This document shows, piece by piece, positions 9,300 through 17,753 of a stretch of 64,000 nucleotides of DNA (positions are counted from its first letter, which is position 1; each line of letters begins with the position of its first letter). Made by a program: the position numbers and the translations under genes. This DNA comes from Halotia wernerae (GTDB lineage: Bacteria; Cyanobacteriota; Cyanobacteriia; Cyanobacteriales; Nostocaceae). Under the pieces are notes generated by a model that searched no databases, had not been told where the DNA came from, and saw only the letters and a list, made by a program, of their open reading frames with translations. Location of the stretch: the NCBI GenBank assembly GCA_034931985.1, contig JAYGHB010000102.1, positions 1-64,000 on the forward strand, in the 5' to 3' direction.

Positions 9300-10139
9300 A
9301 TGACTAAATTTAGTCGGACTTGGTGGGGCGATCGCTTTATTAAAGCATTAGAAGACTTTACAGATGATAATCGACTTAAACGAGGGCGTTCTTATGCTAG
9401 TGGCGGTAAAGTTTTGAGTTTTGAGATTGACCAAAATAAAATTACTGCTAGAGTTAAAGGCTCAATTAATCCTTATTTTGGTGTTTACAAAGAACCAACA
9501 TACAATATAAACATTGAAATTAAACCCATTGCCAAAACAAGCTGGAATGAAGCTATTAAAAAGCTTTCTTCTAAAGCTAGTATTGTATCTCGATTACTAC
9601 TTAATGAAGTACCAGAAAATATTGAAGATACTTTTTCTAAATTGGGACTACATTTATTACCCCACAGTAGCAAAGACTTCACTACTAAATGTTCCTGTCC
9701 CGATTATGCCAATCCTTGCAAGCATATAGCCGGAGTTTATTATTTAGTAGCCTCTCAACTAGATAACAATCCATTTTTATTATTTGAACTAAGAGGATTA
9801 TCTCAAGCAGAACTTCAAGCAAAACTCGCTGATTCACCATTAGGTAAAGCACTTGCAGAAGAACTGAATGCTAAAGAAATCTCCTTAGAAACTTCCACAT
9901 CTTTTTATACCCAATTAGAAAAAGAATCTATTGACCAAAAGCCAACTGCAAGGGAATTTTGGTTAGGAACCAAGCGATTACCACAAACTATTGAAGTTCC
10001 CACTCCCAGCGGTGTATCGGCAACTTTAATTAAAAAGCAAGGAGATTTCCCTGCTTTCTGGCCAAAAAATAATTCTTTTATTGAAACAATGGAGGAGTTA
10101 TATCAACGAGTCAAAACAAAAAACCAAAACTTAATTTGA
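9300..10139 (+). CDS. SWIM zinc-finger protein paired with the SNF2 helicase
   Basis: A 279-residue protein with a central SWIM zinc finger: C131-x-C133 and C140-x-H142 in CSCPDYANPCKH. SWIM domains are predicted to bind DNA or proteins and often occur fused to, or beside, SNF2 helicases. ATG 9300 is used rather than TTG 9297, with GGAG at 9288-9291 eight bases upstream, inside the end of the helicase gene. The N-terminal part (WWGDRFIKALE, RGRSYASGGKV) matches the usual SWIM-protein opening that precedes the zinc site. The near-overlap with the helicase gene indicates co-translation, and a joint role in chromatin or nucleoid remodelling, transcription or DNA defence is inference. Confidence 0.88.
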   Translation: MTKFSRTWWGDRFIKALEDFTDDNRLKRGRSYASGGKVLSFEIDQNKITARVKGSINPYFGVYKEPTYNINIEIKPIAKTSWNEAIKKLSSKASIVSRLLLNEVPENIEDTFSKLGLHLLPHSSKDFTTKCSCPDYANPCKHIAGVYYLVASQLDNNPFLLFELRGLSQAELQAKLADSPLGKALAEELNAKEISLETSTSFYTQLEKESIDQKPTAREFWLGTKRLPQTIEVPTPSGVSATLIKKQGDFPAFWPKNNSFIETMEELYQRVKTKNQNLI

Positions 10140-10226
10140 TTGAAGATGCTTGTCGCGTCCTTACTAATCGCGCACCACAAAACCTAGCACGGTAGCCGAC
10201 AAACAGAACGGACTTGATATTTGTTC

Positions 10227-11336
10227 TTAAAATGTCACCACGCTACGGATTGATTCGCCTTTGTGCATTAAATCAAAAGCATTATTAATCTGCTCAATGG
10301 GCATGACATGGGTAATCAAATCATCGATATTGATCTTTCCTTCCATATACCAATCAACAATTTTCGGCACATCTGTACGCCCCCTAGCACCACCAAATGC
10401 CGAACCTTTCCAAACGCGCCCAGTGACTAATTGAAAGGGACGAGTACTAATTTCCTGGCCAGCTCCAGCCACACCAATAATGATGCTTACGCCCCAACCT
10501 TTATGACAGCATTCTAAGGCTTGACGCATCACATTGACATTACCGATACATTCAAAACTGTAATCAGCACCGCCTTTCGTTAAATCAACCAAGTAAGCAA
10601 CTAAATCTCCCTCAACTTCCTGGGGGTTGACAAAGTGCGTCATGCCAAACTTTTCTGCCAAGGGGCGTTTGTCAGGATTAATATCTATCCCGACAATCAT
10701 ATTAGCTCCCACCATCCGCGCTGCTTGGATGACATTTAAACCCACACCGCCCAAGCCGAAAACCACAACATTTGCCCCTGGTTCTACTTTAGCTGTATTG
10801 ATCACTGCACCAACACCCGTTGTTACACCACAGCCGATGTAACAAACCTTCTCAAAAGGGGCATCTGGGCGAATTTTGGCCACGGCGATTTCTGGCAACA
10901 CTGTATAGTTAGCAAAGGTGGATGTACCCATATAGTGATGAATCATCTCCCCAGCGATGCTAAAACGACTAGTACCGTCGGGCATGACACCGCGTCCTTG
11001 GGTAAGGCGAATCGCTTGACAAAGATTAGTTTTTAAGCTTAGACAATATTCGCATTGACGGCATTCTGGGGTATAAAGGGGAATTACATGATCCCCTGGT
11101 TTGACACTGGTAACACCAGCACCTACTTCTACCACAATACCAGCGCCTTCATGTCCTAAAATTGCTGGAAATAAGCCTTCGGGGTCTGCACCAGAAAGAG
11201 TATAAGCATCAGTATGGCAAACGCCAGTGGCTTTAATTTCAATTAGTACTTCTCCCGCTTGTGGTGATGCTAGTTGAACGGTTTCGATAGATAACGGCTT
11301 ACCCGCGCCGTAAGCTACTGCTGCTTTAACTTCCAC
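10227..11336 (-). CDS. adhC: class III alcohol dehydrogenase / S-(hydroxymethyl)glutathione dehydrogenase
   Basis: A 369-residue zinc-dependent medium-chain dehydrogenase that oxidises S-hydroxymethylglutathione (formaldehyde adduct) to S-formylglutathione with NAD and also acts on S-nitrosoglutathione. Catalytic-zinc ligands are C40 and H62 (GHEGAG) plus the cysteine in YIGCGVTTG; the structural zinc lobe has C92, C95, C98 and C106. The NAD-binding motif is GLGGVGLNVIQAA. The product is the substrate of the hydrolase encoded at 5043-5891. The gene diverges from the aminotransferase gene across a 244-base promoter region. Class III identity rests on the strong overall match to this family (for example CHTDAYTLSGADPEG). 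Confidence 0.95.
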   Translation of the reverse strand: MEVKAAVAYGAGKPLSIETVQLASPQAGEVLIEIKATGVCHTDAYTLSGADPEGLFPAILGHEGAGIVVEVGAGVTSVKPGDHVIPLYTPECRQCEYCLSLKTNLCQAIRLTQGRGVMPDGTSRFSIAGEMIHHYMGTSTFANYTVLPEIAVAKIRPDAPFEKVCYIGCGVTTGVGAVINTAKVEPGANVVVFGLGGVGLNVIQAARMVGANMIVGIDINPDKRPLAEKFGMTHFVNPQEVEGDLVAYLVDLTKGGADYSFECIGNVNVMRQALECCHKGWGVSIIIGVAGAGQEISTRPFQLVTGRVWKGSAFGGARGRTDVPKIVDWYMEGKINIDDLITHVMPIEQINNAFDLMHKGESIRSVVTF

Positions 11337-11580
11337 AGTCAGCCCTCCTATGTCTTATGTAAAGTTGTGTTAATGGGCTGATCTGAGTTTATATCGGGGA
11401 GCGATCGCAAAAATTTTTTGTTACCTTTCTGCAAATAAACTTGTAAAATTGCAAAATTACATTTTTCTTTGAGATTGGTACATTAGTTACAGGCGGCATA
11501 GCTCAAAGATGATAACTATACCGCTGCAATAGACTCATAAATTTGTCAAACCCTCAGTTATTTCTATTTTTGCAAAGCTT
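11337..11580. promoter_or_regulatory. divergent promoter region between adhC and the aminotransferase gene
   Basis: A 244-base AT-rich gap that must hold promoters for both divergent genes. It contains a HIP1 site near 11401 and an imperfect palindrome at 11442-11461, with TGTAA and TTACA arms around a central TTGCAA. It does not have the GTA-N8-TAC spacing of an NtcA site. I cannot assign -35/-10 elements with confidence. Confidence 0.35.
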
Positions 11581-12864
11581 ATGAACCCTGCCCTGACTAA
11601 AATTGGCGCTCAAATGTCCAACCTGACTGGTGTGCGAGCGATCATGAAGGATATCATCGAAACATTAAAAACTGGTGCAGGGCAGCAGTTTATTAATTTG
11701 AGTGCTGGCAACCCGTTGATTTTGCCAGAAGTAGAGCAATTATGGCGAGATTGTACAGCAGAACTCTTAGCAAGTCCAGAATATGGTGAAGTAGTTTGTC
11801 GCTATGGGTCAAGTCAGGGCTATGCACCATTAGTTGATGCGATCGCTAACGATTTTAACAAACGCTATGGCTTAAATTTAACTGAGCGCAATATCCTCAT
11901 CACCCCCGGTAGTCAAACACTTTACTTTTATGCTGCCAATGTATTCGGCGGTTACACCACCGGCGGCCGACTTAAACAAATCGTTTTGCCCCTGAGTCCT
12001 GACTATACAGGTTATGGGGGTATTTGCTTAGTTCCAGAAGCTTTAATCGCCTACAAACCGACTCTAGATATTGATGCAGCTGCCCATAGATTTAAATATC
12101 GTCCCGACTTCAGCCAATTGTCGATTTCAGAAAATACGGGTTGTGTCCTCTTCTCTCGTCCCTGTAACCCAACTGGTAATGTCCTCAGCGATGATGAGGT
12201 GAAAAAAATTGCTGCCCTTGCTGCGCCTTACAATTTGCCAGTGTTGATTGACTCGGCTTATGCGCCTCCCTTCCCAGCATTGAACTTTACCGAAATGACA
12301 CCCGTGTTTGGTGATAATATCCTGCACTGCATGAGTTTATCGAAAGCGGGACTACCAGGAGAAAGGGTTGGGATTGCAATTGGCGATCAAAAGTGGATTG
12401 AAGCGCTAGAGTGTTTTCAAGCTAATGCAAGTCTCCATTCTTCACGTTATGGACAAGCAATTGCTGCTCTTGCCATCAATTCTGGTGCTTTAGTAGAAAT
12501 TTCTCAAACTATTATCCGTCCCTTTTACCAAAATAAGTTCAGTGTTCTGGAAAACACTTTAGAAGCAGCGATGCCTAAAGATTTACCTTGGTTGCTTCAT
12601 CGCGGAGAAGGAGCAATCTTTGCTTGGTTGTGGCTACAAGATTTACCTATTACTGATTGGGAATTTTACCAGCAACTAAAGCAAGTGGGTGTGATTATTG
12701 TACCTGGTAGTACCTTCTTCCCAGGTTTAGAGGAAGAGTGGGCGCACAAGCACCAATGCTTCCGCATCAGCCTCACTGGTAGTGATGAAGAGATTGTCAC
12801 TGGAATGCAACGTTTAGCAAAAGTGGCAGAAGAAGTGTATCAGAAGTCTTATAAAGTGGCATGA
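11581..12864 (+). CDS. avtA: valine--pyruvate transaminase (class I/II PLP aminotransferase)
   Basis: A 427-residue cytoplasmic PLP enzyme of the AvtA type, which transfers the amino group between valine (or alanine) and 2-oxoisovalerate/pyruvate. The PLP lysine is K255 in SLSKAGLPGERVG. SRPCNPTGNVLSDDEV and LIDSAYAPPFP carry the cofactor-contact asparagine and aspartate-tyrosine pair. The opening MNPALTKIGAQMSNLTGVRAIM and full-length match to AvtA are what separate it from other class I aminotransferases; substrate preference is not proven by sequence. Its stop is directly followed by a 7-bp repeat tract and then rimM, so co-transcription with rimM is likely. Confidence 0.88.
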   Translation: MNPALTKIGAQMSNLTGVRAIMKDIIETLKTGAGQQFINLSAGNPLILPEVEQLWRDCTAELLASPEYGEVVCRYGSSQGYAPLVDAIANDFNKRYGLNLTERNILITPGSQTLYFYAANVFGGYTTGGRLKQIVLPLSPDYTGYGGICLVPEALIAYKPTLDIDAAAHRFKYRPDFSQLSISENTGCVLFSRPCNPTGNVLSDDEVKKIAALAAPYNLPVLIDSAYAPPFPALNFTEMTPVFGDNILHCMSLSKAGLPGERVGIAIGDQKWIEALECFQANASLHSSRYGQAIAALAINSGALVEISQTIIRPFYQNKFSVLENTLEAAMPKDLPWLLHRGEGAIFAWLWLQDLPITDWEFYQQLKQVGVIIVPGSTFFPGLEEEWAHKHQCFRISLTGSDEEIVTGMQRLAKVAEEVYQKSYKVA

Positions 12865-12870
12865 ATGGAA

Positions 12871-12960
12871 GGGGACAGAGGACAGGGGACAGGGGACAGA
12901 GGGGAAGTAAAGAAGTTAAGACTTTTCTTAATACCCAATACCCAATGCCCCATGCCCCAT
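12871..12960. repeat. 7-bp tandem repeats (STRR) between avtA and rimM
   Basis: Two short tandemly repeated tracts of the kind common in Nostocaceae: GGGGACA-type heptamers at 12871-12905 and ACCCAAT/GCCCCAT heptamers at 12933-12960. They happen to stay open in the rimM frame back to an ATG at 12865, which would add 34 low-complexity residues to RimM; that extension is repeat sequence, not protein. Confidence 0.85.
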
Positions 12961-12966
12961 AAACAA

Positions 12967-13521
12967 ATGACAAACTCCGATGATTGGCTCGAAATTGGTA
13001 AGATTGTTGCCCCTCAAGGATTGTCCGGGGAGGTGCGGGTTTATCCACAATCAGACTTCCCTGAACGATTTGAAGTGCCGGGGAAACGTTGGTTGTTGCG
13101 TCCTGGTGAGAGTGAACCGCAACCTATCGAATTATTGTCAGGACGTTACATCAATGGCAAAAACTTGTATGTCCTTAAATTAGCTGGTGTGGAAAATTGT
13201 AATCAAGCCGAGGAATTGCGCGGTTGTAAGTTGATGGTACCAGCAAGTGATCGCCCCCAATTAGGTGAAGGTGAATATCATGTTATAGATTTGATGGGCT
13301 TGTCAGTCTTTATGCAAGAATCTGGAGATATTGTCGGTACAGTGGTAGATATTATACCCGCTGGTAATGATTTATTAGAAGTAAAGTTGCATGAATCATT
13401 CGCCACTGACAAAAAACAAAAGACTGTTTTGATTCCCTTTGTCATGGCGATCGCACCCGTGGTAGACTTACAAACTCGCCGTATTGAAATTACACCACCA
13501 CCTGGGTTACTAGAACTCTAA
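12967..13521 (+). CDS. rimM: 16S rRNA processing protein RimM
   Basis: A 184-residue ribosome maturation factor that binds S19 in the 30S head and helps late 16S rRNA processing. The N-terminal RimM beta-barrel begins EIGKIVAPQGLSGEVRV, and the C-terminal PRC-barrel domain covers about residues 100-180 (VIDLMGLSVFM, VDIIPAGNDLLEV, LIPFVMAIAPVVD). ATG 12967 is chosen because the upstream in-frame ATG 12865 would translate a 7-bp repeat tract and because the family N-terminus starts just after 12967. It lies about 100 bases after avtA on the same strand. Confidence 0.94.
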   Translation: MTNSDDWLEIGKIVAPQGLSGEVRVYPQSDFPERFEVPGKRWLLRPGESEPQPIELLSGRYINGKNLYVLKLAGVENCNQAEELRGCKLMVPASDRPQLGEGEYHVIDLMGLSVFMQESGDIVGTVVDIIPAGNDLLEVKLHESFATDKKQKTVLIPFVMAIAPVVDLQTRRIEITPPPGLLEL

Positions 13522-13623
13522 TAATTTTTAAATGCTGTTTTCTAAAATCTTTTTGGCTTAAAAGAAAAAGCAAAAACTTACACCCAACACTATGGTTCAG
13601 TCCAGCAAGGTGTATTTACTATT

Positions 13624-14778
13624 ATGCAATGTTGTATTGCTAACATAACTATTCTCAGTCTAATTACTTGTACAGCTTGCGGTTCGATGCAAGCACAAAA
13701 TAACCCCCGTGATTTTACTACACCTGCTGAAGTTGCTACTTCCTCTCAAGTAGTGGCTTTGGGTAAGTTGGTTCCGCAAGGGGATGTGATTAAAATTTCT
13801 GTGGTGAATGCTCAAGATAGCCGGGTTAACCAAATTTTGGTACAAGAAGGCGACTTTGTACAAGCTAATCAAGTCATTGCGATTCTCCAAGGACAGAATA
13901 GAGTCGAACAACAACTCAAACAAGCACAGGCGAATGTCGCCATTAAACGCGCCCAATTGCGGAAAATTCAACAAGGAGATTTTAAACAAAGTGAAATTAT
14001 CGCCCAAAAAGCAGCGATCGCTGAATTAAATGCGAGGTTACGCACCGAAACCAAACAAAGACAAGCAACCATCGCTCAAGCCGAAGCAACAATGCGTAAC
14101 GCCAAGCTAAAATACCAGCGTTACGTCACATTAGCCGCAGAAGGAGCTATCCAGCGTGCGGAATTAGATGATGCTCAAGAGCAATTTGAAAAAGCTAAAG
14201 CCATTCTTGCTCAAAATCAAGCCGAATTAGAAAATACCACATCGACATTAGCAGCCCAACTTACCAAAGAACAAGCTAACCTCAAACGCTTACGAGAAGT
14301 ACGTCCAGTTGATGTAGAGATAGCCAAAGCCGAACTCCAACAAGCACAAATTCAGGTAGAACAAAGTAAAGCCCAATTAGAAGATACCCAAGTACGTGTT
14401 CCTGTAGCGGGGCAAATTTTACGCATCAATACCCGCGTAGGTGAACAAGTAAATACCCAAGAGGGAATCGCAGAATTGGGACAAACAAAACAAATGTATG
14501 CGATCGCTGAAGTCTACGAAACTGATATTGTCAAAGTGAAGCTAGGACAACCAGCCATAATTACCAGCGAGTACGGCGGCTTTAGTGGCGAACTGCGGGG
14601 AAAAGTCGAGCAAATTGGTTTGCAAATCGGTAAAACCCGCTTCAGTCAAGATCAAAATAACCCCACCAACGATGTGAATGCGCGGGTAGTAGAAGTAAAA
14701 ATTCGCATTGATTCTAAAGATAGTCCCAAGGTGGCTACTTTTACGGGGATGCAGGTAAGAGTGAGGATTGAGATTTGA
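13624..14778 (+). CDS. devB: HlyD/DevB-type membrane fusion protein of an ABC exporter
   Basis: A 384-residue periplasmic adaptor. The N-terminus is a hydrophobic anchor or lipoprotein-like signal (TILSLITCTAC, residues about 9-19). A biotinyl-lipoyl-like half (VALGKLVPQGDV, ILVQEGDFVQANQ) is followed by a long alpha-helical hairpin (about residues 85-255, rich in Gln/Ala/Lys) and a return to the lipoyl and beta-barrel domains (RVPVAGQILRINTRVGEQV). Such adaptors connect an inner-membrane ABC exporter to a TolC-like channel. Family knowledge: DevB-DevC-DevA exports heterocyst glycolipids in Anabaena, but Nostoc genomes carry several paralogous sets, so the cargo of this one is not certain. 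The matching permease and ATPase follow at 15241 and 16487. Confidence 0.85.
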   Translation: MQCCIANITILSLITCTACGSMQAQNNPRDFTTPAEVATSSQVVALGKLVPQGDVIKISVVNAQDSRVNQILVQEGDFVQANQVIAILQGQNRVEQQLKQAQANVAIKRAQLRKIQQGDFKQSEIIAQKAAIAELNARLRTETKQRQATIAQAEATMRNAKLKYQRYVTLAAEGAIQRAELDDAQEQFEKAKAILAQNQAELENTTSTLAAQLTKEQANLKRLREVRPVDVEIAKAELQQAQIQVEQSKAQLEDTQVRVPVAGQILRINTRVGEQVNTQEGIAELGQTKQMYAIAEVYETDIVKVKLGQPAIITSEYGGFSGELRGKVEQIGLQIGKTRFSQDQNNPTNDVNARVVEVKIRIDSKDSPKVATFTGMQVRVRIEI

Positions 14779-14905
14779 GGAAAAAAAGTATAGATAAGGA
14801 AAGGAAAAGAAAATATGTGAAATTAGAGTATCAAATTTAGGGTATAGAGAATCAAAGTTTATTTTCAAACTTTCAAGTTTCCTGTTACAAACCCCAATTT
14901 CCATG

Positions 14906-15102
14906 TTTAGAACTCAAACATTCCCGTTTAGAACTCGAACATTCTCCTTTAGAACTCGAACATTCTCCTTTAGAACTCGAACATTCCCGTTTAGAACTTG
15001 AACATTCCCGTTTAGAACTTGAACATTCCCGTTTAGAACTCGAACATTCCCGTTTAGAACTTGAACATTCCCGTTTAGAACTCGAACATTCCCGTTTAGA
15101 AC
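14906..15102. repeat. 21-bp direct tandem repeat array, ten units
   Basis: TTTAGAAC recurs at exactly 21-base steps: 14906, 14927, 14948, 14969, 14990, 15011, 15032, 15053, 15074 and 15095 (the last partial). The unit is TTTAGAACTCGAACATTCCC plus G, with variants TCTCC for TCCCG and TTG for TCG. One plus-strand frame is open through the array and would give a seven-residue Glu/Leu/His/Ser/Arg repeat; no start codon precedes it. The array separates the adaptor gene from the permease gene. Confidence 0.95.
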
Positions 15103-15149
15103 ATCAATTTCCTAGTTTCCAGAGTTCTTTAATTTTGAATTTTGTTCAC

Positions 15150-15212
15150 CCTTCTCTACGAGACGTTACGCGTTGGCGGAAGCCGACGCACCAGAAGGCG
15201 TTACCGTCGGGT
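15150..15212. repeat. Nostoc-type interspersed fold-back repeat
   Basis: CTACGAGACGTTACGCGTTGG and the following GGCGGAAGCCGACGC segment match, in degenerate form, similar tracts near 27688, 30763, 31598 and 35768 in this window. These are dispersed, partly palindromic repeats of the host genome with no coding potential. Confidence 0.6.
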
Positions 15213-15240
15213 ATTTTGAATTAATTTATCCTCAGTTTCT

Positions 15241-16464
15241 ATGATCAAACTTCTCAAACATCTCTCTTTAGAAACTCCCTTATCTTGGGCGCAATTGTCC
15301 CATCAAAAAGTACGTTTAGCCGTCGCCACGACAGGCGTATGCTTTGCCAATATCCTGATGTTTTCCCAGATGGGACTTTTAGCAATGCTGACTGAAGGAA
15401 CAACTAAGCTGCATGAAAGTTTAGGCGGAGAATTAATCTTAGTCTCCACATTTAGCCCCAGTTTACAATTTAGAATTTCTTTCCCTCGCGCTTATCTTTA
15501 TCAAGCGGCCTCTGTAGATGGTGTAAAAGCTGTTGCACCAGTTTATATTAGTAGGGCAAACTGGGTAAACCCCAAGCAATTATCTCAGCCAAACAGTTCT
15601 AAACAGAGAACATCACGTAGACAAGGCTTTTTTGGTAACGAAGTCCGAGTTATTGCTTTTAATCCTACTCAATCTTTCGTGTTGAACTCCCCAGAAATTC
15701 AGCAGCAACTTCCTAAATTAACTACACCAGATGCGGTTTTATTTGATCGTCTTTCCCAAGCTTCTTTAGGAGACATTCCCCAATTACTAACTCAGCAAAA
15801 AGATTTAGTTACTCTTATGGACAATCAACGCACTTATATAGTAGGGCTTTTTAACATGGGTAGCACCATGAACGATAAAGGTAATGTAATTATCAGTGAC
15901 TGGAACTATGCGCTACGGAATGGACAAGATAGCCTCAACTCAGTCAGACTGGGGGTTGTCAGCCTCAAAACAGGCGCAAATATCAAAACAGTCCAAGCAC
16001 AGTTACGTCAACGTCTCCCTTCCGATATCAGCGTGTTCACTCACGAGGAATTAATTCAACGAGAACAGCAGTTTCACGCCTCCCAGCCAGAGGGAATCAT
16101 CCTCAAATTTGGTACAGTTGTCGGTTTTGTGGTGGGGGTAATTATTCTTTATCAAGTTCTTTACTCTGATGTCAGCGATCATTTGCCAGAATATGCCACC
16201 CTCAAAGCAATGGGTTATAGCGATCGCTCTTTATTAATAGTAGTTCTACAAGAAGCCGTAATTCTCGGCGTGATGGGATTTATCCCTGGCTTTTTCGCCT
16301 CAGTCGGTATTTATAATTTATTGGTAACACTTACACGCATACCCTTAGTAATGAAAGCGAGTGTAGCCATCCAAGTATTTCTCTTAACTATTATTATGTG
16401 TAGCTTTTCCGGTGCGATCGCTACGACAAAACTCCGTTCTGCTGATCCCGCCGACGTGTTTTAA
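15241..16464 (+). CDS. devC: DevC-family ABC exporter permease
   Basis: A 407-residue inner-membrane permease of the FtsX/MacB fold. There is one N-terminal transmembrane segment (about residues 28-50), a large periplasmic domain (about 60-280), and three C-terminal segments (about 290-312, 335-362 and 372-395). SHQKVRLAVATTGVCFANILMF and the TLKAMGYSDRSLLIVVLQEA block are characteristic of DevC. It forms the exporter with the adaptor encoded at 13624 and the ATPase encoded at 16487, 22 bases downstream. The cargo may be a heterocyst envelope lipid by family analogy; paralogous sets with other cargos exist. Confidence 0.88.
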   Translation: MIKLLKHLSLETPLSWAQLSHQKVRLAVATTGVCFANILMFSQMGLLAMLTEGTTKLHESLGGELILVSTFSPSLQFRISFPRAYLYQAASVDGVKAVAPVYISRANWVNPKQLSQPNSSKQRTSRRQGFFGNEVRVIAFNPTQSFVLNSPEIQQQLPKLTTPDAVLFDRLSQASLGDIPQLLTQQKDLVTLMDNQRTYIVGLFNMGSTMNDKGNVIISDWNYALRNGQDSLNSVRLGVVSLKTGANIKTVQAQLRQRLPSDISVFTHEELIQREQQFHASQPEGIILKFGTVVGFVVGVIILYQVLYSDVSDHLPEYATLKAMGYSDRSLLIVVLQEAVILGVMGFIPGFFASVGIYNLLVTLTRIPLVMKASVAIQVFLLTIIMCSFSGAIATTKLRSADPADVF

Positions 16465-16486
16465 AAAATCTAAAATTCAAAATTGT

Positions 16487-17173
16487 ATGACTTTTTCCCC
16501 CACTGTGATTGTTACTAACCTCAACCATAGTTTTGGACAAGGGACATTACAAAAACCCGTGTTAACTGATATAGATTTGGCGATTTATCCAGGAGAAATA
16601 GTAATTCTTACAGGCCCTTCCGGTAGTGGTAAGACAACTTTACTTTCACTGATTGGAGGTTTACGTTCAGTACAAAAAGGAAGTTTGAAAATATTTAGTC
16701 AAGAACTTAGAGGTTGTACTAAAAAGCAATTAATACAAGTTAGAAATCAAATCGGCTTTATCTTCCAGCATCACAATTTGCTCAAGTGCTTGACGGCTTA
16801 TGGTAATGTGCGAATGTCCTTGAAACTACACCCAGAGATTTCTAAATATGAATATCGCCAACGGGCTGTAGCCATTTTAAATGCAGTGGGATTAAGCGAT
16901 CGCGTAGACTATTACCCAGAAAAATTATCAGGGGGACAAAAGCAAAGAGTTGCGATCGCGCGTGCATTAGTTGCTCAACCTAAGTTAGTTTTAGCAGATG
17001 AACCCACCTCATCATTAGATAGTAAAACTGGGCGGGATGTGGTTGATATTATTCAGCGTCTTGCTCAAGAAGAGGGTTGTTCTGTTTTACTTGTAACTCA
17101 TGATGCGCGTATTTTAGATATAGCAGATCGCATCATTCACATGGAAGATGGACGCTTACAAGATGATAATTAG
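16487..17173 (+). CDS. devA: DevA-family ABC exporter ATP-binding protein
   Basis: A 228-residue ATPase subunit. Walker A is GPSGSGKTT (about residues 44-52), the Q-loop is IGFIFQHHNLL, the signature is LSGGQKQRVAIARAL, Walker B is LVLADEPTSSLD, and the H-loop is LLVTHD. ATG 16487 is used; the frame is open further upstream into devC (from 16412), but that part does not resemble the family. It energises the DevC-type permease. No terminator is visible immediately downstream. Confidence 0.9.
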   Translation: MTFSPTVIVTNLNHSFGQGTLQKPVLTDIDLAIYPGEIVILTGPSGSGKTTLLSLIGGLRSVQKGSLKIFSQELRGCTKKQLIQVRNQIGFIFQHHNLLKCLTAYGNVRMSLKLHPEISKYEYRQRAVAILNAVGLSDRVDYYPEKLSGGQKQRVAIARALVAQPKLVLADEPTSSLDSKTGRDVVDIIQRLAQEEGCSVLLVTHDARILDIADRIIHMEDGRLQDDN

Positions 17174-17353
17174 TAGGACTAGCCCTTTGAAGGTAGGTAA
17201 AACTTTTAATCAAAACATTCCTCTTTAAACTCTTCTCTCTGTGTCCTCAGCGTCTCTGTGGTTAAATAAATTAACGTGAGTCTCCAAGGAAGGCGCACCT
17301 GCGGGAAGGGCGAAAGAAACAAAAGGCTCGTTGTGTATAGATTTCAGCCTCGT

Positions 17354-17599
17354 ATGCAAAATTTGTTTCTTAGGAGTTCGACGGGTACAAAACAACTTAC
17401 TGGCATTATTGAACGGGAAGGAGACGGCTATGTATCGCTGTATCCCGAACTCGATATCGCCAGCCAGGGAGACACGATTGAAGAAGCACGGAATAATCTG
17501 ATTGAAGCATTGCAACTCTTTTTTGAATTAGCAGATCCTTCTGAAATCGAGAGAACGGATGCACTCAGTAATCCTGGAAGAACCTCTCCCTTGAACTAA
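17354..17599 (+). CDS. HicB-like antitoxin-family protein (orphan)
   Basis: An 81-residue protein with the partially degraded RNase-H fold of HicB: LTGIIEREGDGYVSLYPELD, then ASQGDTIEEARNNLIEALQLFFE. HicB normally neutralises the HicA mRNA interferase and represses its own operon. No hicA-like gene is adjacent on either side, and the short C-terminus has no obvious DNA-binding domain, so this is an orphan, as is common in cyanobacteria. ATG 17354 is chosen over GTG 17276 because the upstream part is interspersed-repeat sequence. Confidence 0.75.
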   Translation: MQNLFLRSSTGTKQLTGIIEREGDGYVSLYPELDIASQGDTIEEARNNLIEALQLFFELADPSEIERTDALSNPGRTSPLN

Positions 17600-17610
17600 A
17601 GTTCAGGTCT

Positions 17611-17635
17611 GTCCCTCTCCGACTCGGAGAGGGAC
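17611..17635. terminator. strong GC-rich hairpin between hicB-like gene and gcvP
   Basis: GTCCCTCTCCGA (17611-17622) and TCGGAGAGGGAC (17624-17635) are perfect inverted arms around one base, followed by GGTTTTGCG and, further on, TCTTTTTTTT near 17663-17671. It lies between two convergent genes, so it probably acts as a bidirectional transcription stop; it could also be a mobile palindromic repeat. Confidence 0.6.
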
Positions 17636-17753
17636 GGTTTTGCGTAGTAAAACCAGGGAGAGGTCTTTTTTTTACGCCTAATTAGACGGACACCATTTGA
17701 CTCGTCGAACTCACGTCCCTTTAATTCAAGCAAAATTTAATTACAGCACCAGT

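Larger units (their letters stand above)
14779..15240. other. 462-base gap between devB and devC
   Basis: No gene supported. It holds the 21-bp tandem array (14906-15102) and a degenerate fold-back repeat (about 15150-15212). Reading from 14841 to the TAA near 15223, one plus-strand frame is open through the whole array because 21 is a multiple of three, but it lacks a start codon. Confidence 0.7.

Noticed and set aside
14841..15223. Long open frame across the 21-bp array, seven-residue repeat peptide
   Set aside because: No start codon in frame; openness is explained by the 21-base period. Kept only as a repeat finding.
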